Of a stretch of 9,588 nucleotides of DNA, positions 6,185 to 9,588 are shown in pieces. This stretch comes from an uncultured Lachnospiraceae bacterium (lineage in GTDB: Bacteria > Bacillota > Clostridia > Lachnospirales > Lachnospiraceae), in NCBI GenBank assembly GCA_902767065.1, contig CACXFW010000369.1, positions 1 through 9,588 on the forward strand. The letters are read 5' to 3'. Both the position numbers and the translations under genes were made by a program. Each line of letters opens with the position of its first letter. Position 1 is the stretch's first letter. The notes beneath the pieces are model-generated. The model did no database searches, was not told the DNA's origin, and saw nothing but the letters and a program-made list of their open reading frames with translations.

Positions 6185-7420
6185 ATGAGTATGAATGATG
6201 CACCTTCCAGCGTGCGGCTTCACATTGGCTTTTTCGGCTGCCGCAATGCGGGAAAGTCCAGCCTTGTCAATGCGCTGACATCCCAGCAGATGTCCGTAGT
6301 GTCTGATGTGCCCGGGACGACGACCGATCCGGTCTCAAAGTCCATGGAGATTCTTCCTGCCGGTCCCGTTGTGATCATTGACACACCGGGATTTGACGAT
6401 GAAGGAGGGCTCGGGGCGCTGAGGGTCAGACGCACCAGGCAGATCCTGAAAAGGACAGACCTCGCGGTTCTGGTTGTCGACGGGACGAAAGGATTGTCCA
6501 CGGCGGATGAGGAGCTCATCAGGCTGTTTCAGGAACAGGAGACAGACTGTATTCTTGCGTGGAACAAGTCCGACCTCATCGCTTTGTCTTCTGACCCGGG
6601 CAGCGCTCTGATTCCTGGTTCTGCCGCAGCCTCCATCCGTTCTGTCCGTGTCAGTGCCCTGACCGGGGAAAACATGGATCTTCTGCGTGAAATGATCGCT
6701 CAGGCAGCCGGAAAGAGATCCCGGATGTCTGAAAGGCCCCTGGTTGGGGATCTGATTTCACCGCTCGATCTTGTGATTCTGGTGATTCCCATCGATGAAT
6801 CCGCCCCGAAGGGAAGGCTGATCCTTCCCCAGCAGCAGGTTCTGAGGGATCTTCTGGATCACGGCGCACAGGCACTGTGCGTCAGGGAGAAGGAACTTTT
6901 CAGTGTCATTTCCGGCCTGAAGACTAAGCCCGCACTCGTCATTACGGACAGTCAGGCCTTCGGCCATGTGGCAAAGACGGTTCCGGAAGAGATCCCGATG
7001 ACTTCCTTCTCCATCCTGATGGCCAGGTACAAGGGAGCTTTGCAGATGCAGCTGAAGGGTCTTTCCGCAATCCAAAGCATTCAGGATGGAGACCGGATCC
7101 TGATCGCGGAGGGCTGTACGCATCACAGGCAATGCGGAGATATCGGAACGGTGAAGCTTCCCGCATGGATCCGTTCCTATACCGGGAAAGAGCCGGTATT
7201 TGAAACCTCCTCCGGACTGACATTCCCGGAGGACCTGGACCGGTACAAGGTGATCATCCACTGTGGATCCTGCATGCTGAATGAGAAAGAAGTTGCCTCG
7301 CGCAACCGGCATGCAGCTTCCATGGGCATCCCGATCACGAACTACGGAATGGTCATTGCGCTGGTGCACGGAATCCTGGACCGGGCGCTCAGGATAATCC
7401 CGGAAGCAAAGCTGCAATGA
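6185..7420 (+). CDS. hydF: [FeFe]-hydrogenase H-cluster maturation GTPase HydF
   Basis: HydF is the scaffold GTPase on which the [2Fe] subcluster of the H-cluster is completed and from which it is transferred to apo-HydA. The 411-aa protein shows the expected three domains. An N-terminal GTPase has P-loop GCRNAGKS (18-25), the Thr switch TTTDP (45-49), DTPG (66-69), NKSD (127-130) and SAL (157-159). A middle dimerisation domain includes PIDESAPKGRLILPQQQ (202-217). The C-terminal Fe-S domain has the family ligand pattern C-x-H at 311-313 and H-C-x-x-C at 359-363, separated by 45 residues, very near the usual spacing. NYGMVIALVHGILDRAL closes the protein in the typical way. AAAGGGTGG at 6170-6178 supports the ATG at 6185. 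The stop overlaps the longest possible hydE frame by 4 bp. Confidence 0.97.
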   Translation: MSMNDAPSSVRLHIGFFGCRNAGKSSLVNALTSQQMSVVSDVPGTTTDPVSKSMEILPAGPVVIIDTPGFDDEGGLGALRVRRTRQILKRTDLAVLVVDGTKGLSTADEELIRLFQEQETDCILAWNKSDLIALSSDPGSALIPGSAAASIRSVRVSALTGENMDLLREMIAQAAGKRSRMSERPLVGDLISPLDLVILVIPIDESAPKGRLILPQQQVLRDLLDHGAQALCVREKELFSVISGLKTKPALVITDSQAFGHVAKTVPEEIPMTSFSILMARYKGALQMQLKGLSAIQSIQDGDRILIAEGCTHHRQCGDIGTVKLPAWIRSYTGKEPVFETSSGLTFPEDLDRYKVIIHCGSCMLNEKEVASRNRHAASMGIPITNYGMVIALVHGILDRALRIIPEAKLQ

Positions 7421-7476
7421 TCCGTCAGGAGCAGTCTCACAGAAACTCCACGGTAATAATACAGGCAGGGCAGAGC

Positions 7477-8562
7477 ATGAACATTCTGGAATCGAACCTG
7501 GAAAGAATCCGGGTGTTGAGGGAGACGAAGACGCTCGGAGAGGAAGATCTTCGGATCCTGCTTGAGACCATAACACAGGAAGAGGAAGAGGAGCTTTACA
7601 CTCAGGCGAGGCAGGTCTGTGAGGAGCACTATGGGAAGGCTGTCTTTCTGAGAGGATTGATCGAGTTCAGCAGCTTCTGTAAGAATGACTGCTATTACTG
7701 CGGCCTTCGCCGGTCCAACACAAACGCAGAAAGATACCGTCTGAGTGAGGAAGAGATCCTGTCCTGTGCCCGTCAGGGCTATGAACTGGGGTTTCGCACG
7801 ATTGTGCTTCAGAGCGGGGAGGATCTGTTCTATACGGATGACCGGATCTGCGGGATCGTATCCGGGATCAAACGCCTTAATCCGGATCTGGCGGTAACGC
7901 TGTCGATCGGGGAGAAGAGCAGGGAAAGCTATCAGAGGTATTATGACGCAGGAGCGGACCGCTATCTGCTTCGGCACGAGACTTCGAACCCGGCCCATTA
8001 CCGGTACCTGCATCCTTCCGGTCTTAGCATCGAAAACCGGAAGCGGTGCCTTGCGGATCTGAAGGAGATCGGTTTTCAGGTCGGCTGCGGGATCATGGTC
8101 GGATCACCCGGACAGACGATGGACCATGTGCTTGAGGATCTGTATTTCATGGCACGCTTTCAGCCACACATGGTCGGAATCGGTCCGTTCATTCCGCACC
8201 AGGACACCCCGTTTTCGAAGGAAAAAAGAGGGACTGTCAGGGATACGCTGCATCTTCTTTCCGTGATCCGGCTGATGCTTCCGAAGGTCCTGCTTCCCGC
8301 GACGACCGCGCTTGGGACGATCGATCCGGCCGGAAGAGAGAAAGGGATCCTCGCCGGGGCAAATGTGGTCATGCCGAATCTGTCGCCCTCAGATGTCCGG
8401 GGAAAATATCTGCTGTATGACGGAAAGATCTGCACAGGGGACGAGGCGGCCGAATGCAGAATCTGCATGCAAAGAAGAATTGAGAGGATCGGATGCCGGA
8501 TTGATAACGGCCGCGGAGACTGGTGCGGTTTCCGGCAGAAGGACCGGTCCGGAAGGACCTGA
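7477..8562 (+). CDS. hydE: [FeFe]-hydrogenase H-cluster radical SAM maturase HydE
   Basis: HydE is a radical SAM enzyme of H-cluster biosynthesis, acting on the HydG-derived Fe(CO)2(CN)cysteine complex on the way to the diiron subcluster. From Met at 7477 it is 361 aa, with the radical SAM CKNDCYYC motif at 68-75. Matches to the known HydE sequence include IEFSSFCKNDCYYCGLRRSN, IVLQSGEDLFYTDD, ADRYLLRHETSNP, GCGIMVGSPGQT, MVGIGPFIPHQDTPF, LLPATTALGTIDPAGRE and GANVVMPNLSPS. An accessory C-x7-C-x2-C cluster site (GKICTGDEAAECRIC) is retained. The frame is open to an ATG at 7417 that overlaps the hydF stop as ATGA. That start would add 20 atypical residues and push the motif to Cys88, whereas the Thermotoga enzyme has it near residue 63. 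AGGG at 7467-7470 serves 7477. The 7417 start remains possible by translational coupling. Confidence 0.95.
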   Translation: MNILESNLERIRVLRETKTLGEEDLRILLETITQEEEEELYTQARQVCEEHYGKAVFLRGLIEFSSFCKNDCYYCGLRRSNTNAERYRLSEEEILSCARQGYELGFRTIVLQSGEDLFYTDDRICGIVSGIKRLNPDLAVTLSIGEKSRESYQRYYDAGADRYLLRHETSNPAHYRYLHPSGLSIENRKRCLADLKEIGFQVGCGIMVGSPGQTMDHVLEDLYFMARFQPHMVGIGPFIPHQDTPFSKEKRGTVRDTLHLLSVIRLMLPKVLLPATTALGTIDPAGREKGILAGANVVMPNLSPSDVRGKYLLYDGKICTGDEAAECRICMQRRIERIGCRIDNGRGDWCGFRQKDRSGRT

Positions 8563-8661
8563 TGCTTTCCCTGAACCATACCGGAAAGAGAGGATTCCTG
8601 AACCGGATCAGGCCAGATAGCGTTTCGCTCCGGAAACCAGCCGGACAGAAAGGTTTGCTAT
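8563..8661 (+). other. hydE-HAD phosphatase intergenic spacer
   Basis: These 99 bp show no gene. TTCCCTGAACC (8567-8577) recurs almost exactly as TTCCTGAACC at 8595-8604, and a weak TCCGG/CCGGA hairpin lies near 8630-8646. No U-run follows it, so hydE and the next gene could be cotranscribed. The HAD gene has AGAAAGG at 8647-8653, 8 nt before its ATG. Confidence 0.4.
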
Positions 8662-9369
8662 ATGAATGACAATCAGAAAGAGGAACCGTTCCTTAAGGAT
8701 ACAGGCTCCGGAAAGAAGACACCAAAGTACAGGGCTGTTCTTTTTGACCTGGATGGAACCTTGAATGATTCAGGTCCGGGGATTATGAATTCTGTCCGCT
8801 ATTCCCTCGAAAAAATGGGATATGAGATTCCCAGGGAGGAGACACTGCGCCGGTTTGTGGGACCTTCTCTCGTCTATTCCTACAAAACGTTCTGCCATAT
8901 GGATGAGGCACAGGCAAGGAAGGCGGTGGATGCGTACCGCGAGTGCTATCACGCCGGGGAATGCTTCAACCTGATAATCTACGACGGAATCGTGGAACTT
9001 CTTTCCAGACTGAAGAAAGAAAAAATCAGGTGCGCCGTCGTGACCTCCAAGCCGCAGAACGCAGCGCTGATGATCCTGGAGCATTTTGATATGATGCGTT
9101 TCTTTGATACCCTTGCGGGACCGGATCCGGATGATCCGTCCAACCGCAAGAGCGTGTTGATCGCAAGGGCCCTGAAGCAGCTGGATCTTGCCCCCTCCGA
9201 TGCAGTCATGGTCGGTGATTCCCGTTTCGATATTATCGGAGCGAACGAGGCAGGATGCGACAGCGTCGGCGTGACCTACGGCTACGGGACCCGGGAAGAG
9301 CTGGTGGAGAATGGAGCCACGTACCTGGCGGATTCCCCGGGTATGATCGGCCGGATTCTGAGCCTGTAG
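8662..9369 (+). CDS. HAD-superfamily phosphatase, phosphoglycolate phosphatase-like
   Basis: This is a 235-aa haloacid dehalogenase family hydrolase of the Gph/PGMB-like subfamily, with an inserted helical cap between motifs I and II. Motif I is FDLDGT with nucleophile Asp29 and acid/base Asp31. Motif II is VVTSK with Thr128/Ser129. Motif III is probably Lys163 in NRKSVL. Motif IV is VGDSRFD with Asp186 and Asp190. The cap sequence FVGPSLVYSYKTF and the ending GYGTREELVENGATYLADSP are typical of Gph-like proteins. The true substrate cannot be read from the sequence: phosphoglycolate, a sugar phosphate or a nucleotide are all possible. The first 20 residues are a hydrophilic extension before the fold, so a later start is conceivable, but the ATG at 8662 has a usable AGAAAGG. 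It is last in the operon, followed by a terminator; a link to hydrogenase maturation is only by position. Confidence 0.88.
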   Translation: MNDNQKEEPFLKDTGSGKKTPKYRAVLFDLDGTLNDSGPGIMNSVRYSLEKMGYEIPREETLRRFVGPSLVYSYKTFCHMDEAQARKAVDAYRECYHAGECFNLIIYDGIVELLSRLKKEKIRCAVVTSKPQNAALMILEHFDMMRFFDTLAGPDPDDPSNRKSVLIARALKQLDLAPSDAVMVGDSRFDIIGANEAGCDSVGVTYGYGTREELVENGATYLADSPGMIGRILSL

Positions 9370-9394
9370 AAGCAATGGAAGAAATCATGCCCTG

Positions 9395-9417
9395 CCGCGC
9401 CCCCGGGCGCGGTTTTT
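9395..9417 (+). terminator. Rho-independent terminator after the HAD gene
   Basis: A very GC-rich hairpin, CCGCGCC-CCCG-GGCGCGG (9395-9412), is followed directly by TTTTT (9413-9417), 25 bp after the HAD stop codon. This is a textbook intrinsic terminator on the + strand and marks the probable end of the hyd transcript. Confidence 0.9.
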
Positions 9418-9472
9418 CAGTGGAGGAACAGTATAGGATCGGCGGTTTGACAGAAAAAATCAATTTACACGG

Positions 9473-9501
9473 TTTACAAGGACAGCTGATGAAAATAAAA
9501 T
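9473..9501 (+). promoter_or_regulatory. Sigma70-type promoter reading off the right edge
   Basis: TTTACA at 9473-9478 and TAAAAT at 9496-9501 are separated by exactly 17 bp, giving a good vegetative promoter with a predicted start near 9508. It lies in the only clearly AT-rich stretch of the window, after the terminator. The transcript would begin about 8 nt before the large palindrome at 9516-9582. A TTGACA at 9447-9452 just upstream has no matching -10 element at 16-18 bp. Confidence 0.6.
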
Positions 9502-9515
9502 GTAACTATTCAGCA

Positions 9516-9582
9516 CCCCATGAATTCTCACAAAATCAGGACGGGGAGTTTACTCACCGGACGATTTTGAGAATTCATGGGG
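9516..9582. repeat. 67-nt near-perfect palindrome (long hairpin) at window edge
   Basis: The left arm CCCCATGAATTCTCA plus CAAAATC (9516-9537) pairs with GATTTTGAGAATTCATGGGG (9563-9582) with only a 2-nt bulge. The inner segments 9539-9549 and 9552-9562 continue the pairing at about 8 of 11 positions, ending in GAGT-TT-ACTC. The whole 67 nt therefore folds as one long imperfect hairpin. It is AT-rich in its arms and lacks a U-run, so it is not a terminator. Candidates are a small palindromic interspersed repeat or MITE, the end of an insertion sequence, or a structured 5' leader for a gene beyond the edge, since a promoter lies just upstream. I do not recognise it as a named family. Confidence 0.75.
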
Positions 9583-9588
9583 CGGGCA

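Noticed and set aside
5198..6223. Minus-strand open frame (341 codons) opposite the second nitrogenase-like gene
   Set aside because: Composition is typical of a frame shadow, with no motif; the + strand frame has clear nitrogenase-fold landmarks.
6758..7576. Minus-strand open frame (272 codons) spanning the hydF-hydE junction
   Set aside because: Shadow of two strongly supported + strand genes, without any recognisable domain.
9516..9582. Integron attC site
   Set aside because: The hairpin has a comparable length but lacks the GTTRRRY/RYYYAAC core ends at the stem base.
1..9588. CRISPR array, tRNA or rRNA genes
   Set aside because: No regularly spaced repeats, no cloverleaf-like sequence and no rRNA-like stretch were seen.

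Overview
The window looks like chromosomal DNA from an anaerobic Clostridia-type Firmicute, possibly a gut Lachnospiraceae relative. This is inferred from moderately high GC, strong AGGAGG-like ribosome binding sites, compact same-strand operons, and the presence of the 85-aa TM1266-type regulator with HydE and HydF. No rRNA, tRNA or other taxonomic marker is present, so the assignment is tentative. All nine recognised genes lie on the + strand.

Layout: (1) 1-3121 is a [NiFe]-hydrogenase maturation block: the 3' end of hypF, then hypC, hypD and hypE. HypC and hypD overlap by 4 bp. A 270-bp gap between hypD and hypE holds a large imperfect inverted repeat flanked by a 9-bp direct repeat. (2) 3137-8562 is an [FeFe]-hydrogenase maturation block: a TM1266-family small regulator, two nitrogenase component-1-like proteins (NifD/NifK/NifE/NifN superfamily), the GTPase HydF and the radical SAM enzyme HydE. 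(3) 8662-9369 is a HAD phosphatase, closed by an intrinsic terminator. (4) 9418-9588 holds a good sigma70-type promoter firing into a roughly 67-nt near-palindrome at the window edge.

The candidate undescribed system is the pair of nitrogenase-like subunits placed between the TM1266 regulator and hydF. No nifH-like reductase, nifB or hydrogenase structural gene is visible. The pair keeps nitrogenase-fold landmarks but has altered P-cluster ligands: the second subunit has Ser where the third Cys of the family is expected. It also has no clear MoFe-type active-site signature. A reasonable but unproven reading is that the pair forms a scaffold, carrier or redox partner in metallocluster assembly, by analogy with NifEN, or a nitrogenase-like reductase that uses a distant reductase component. 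The Hyp block beside it makes Fe(CN)2CO units and the Hyd block makes the CO/CN-ligated diiron subcluster, so one locus concentrates unusual iron cofactor chemistry. HydG and hydA are not in the window and would have to be encoded elsewhere.
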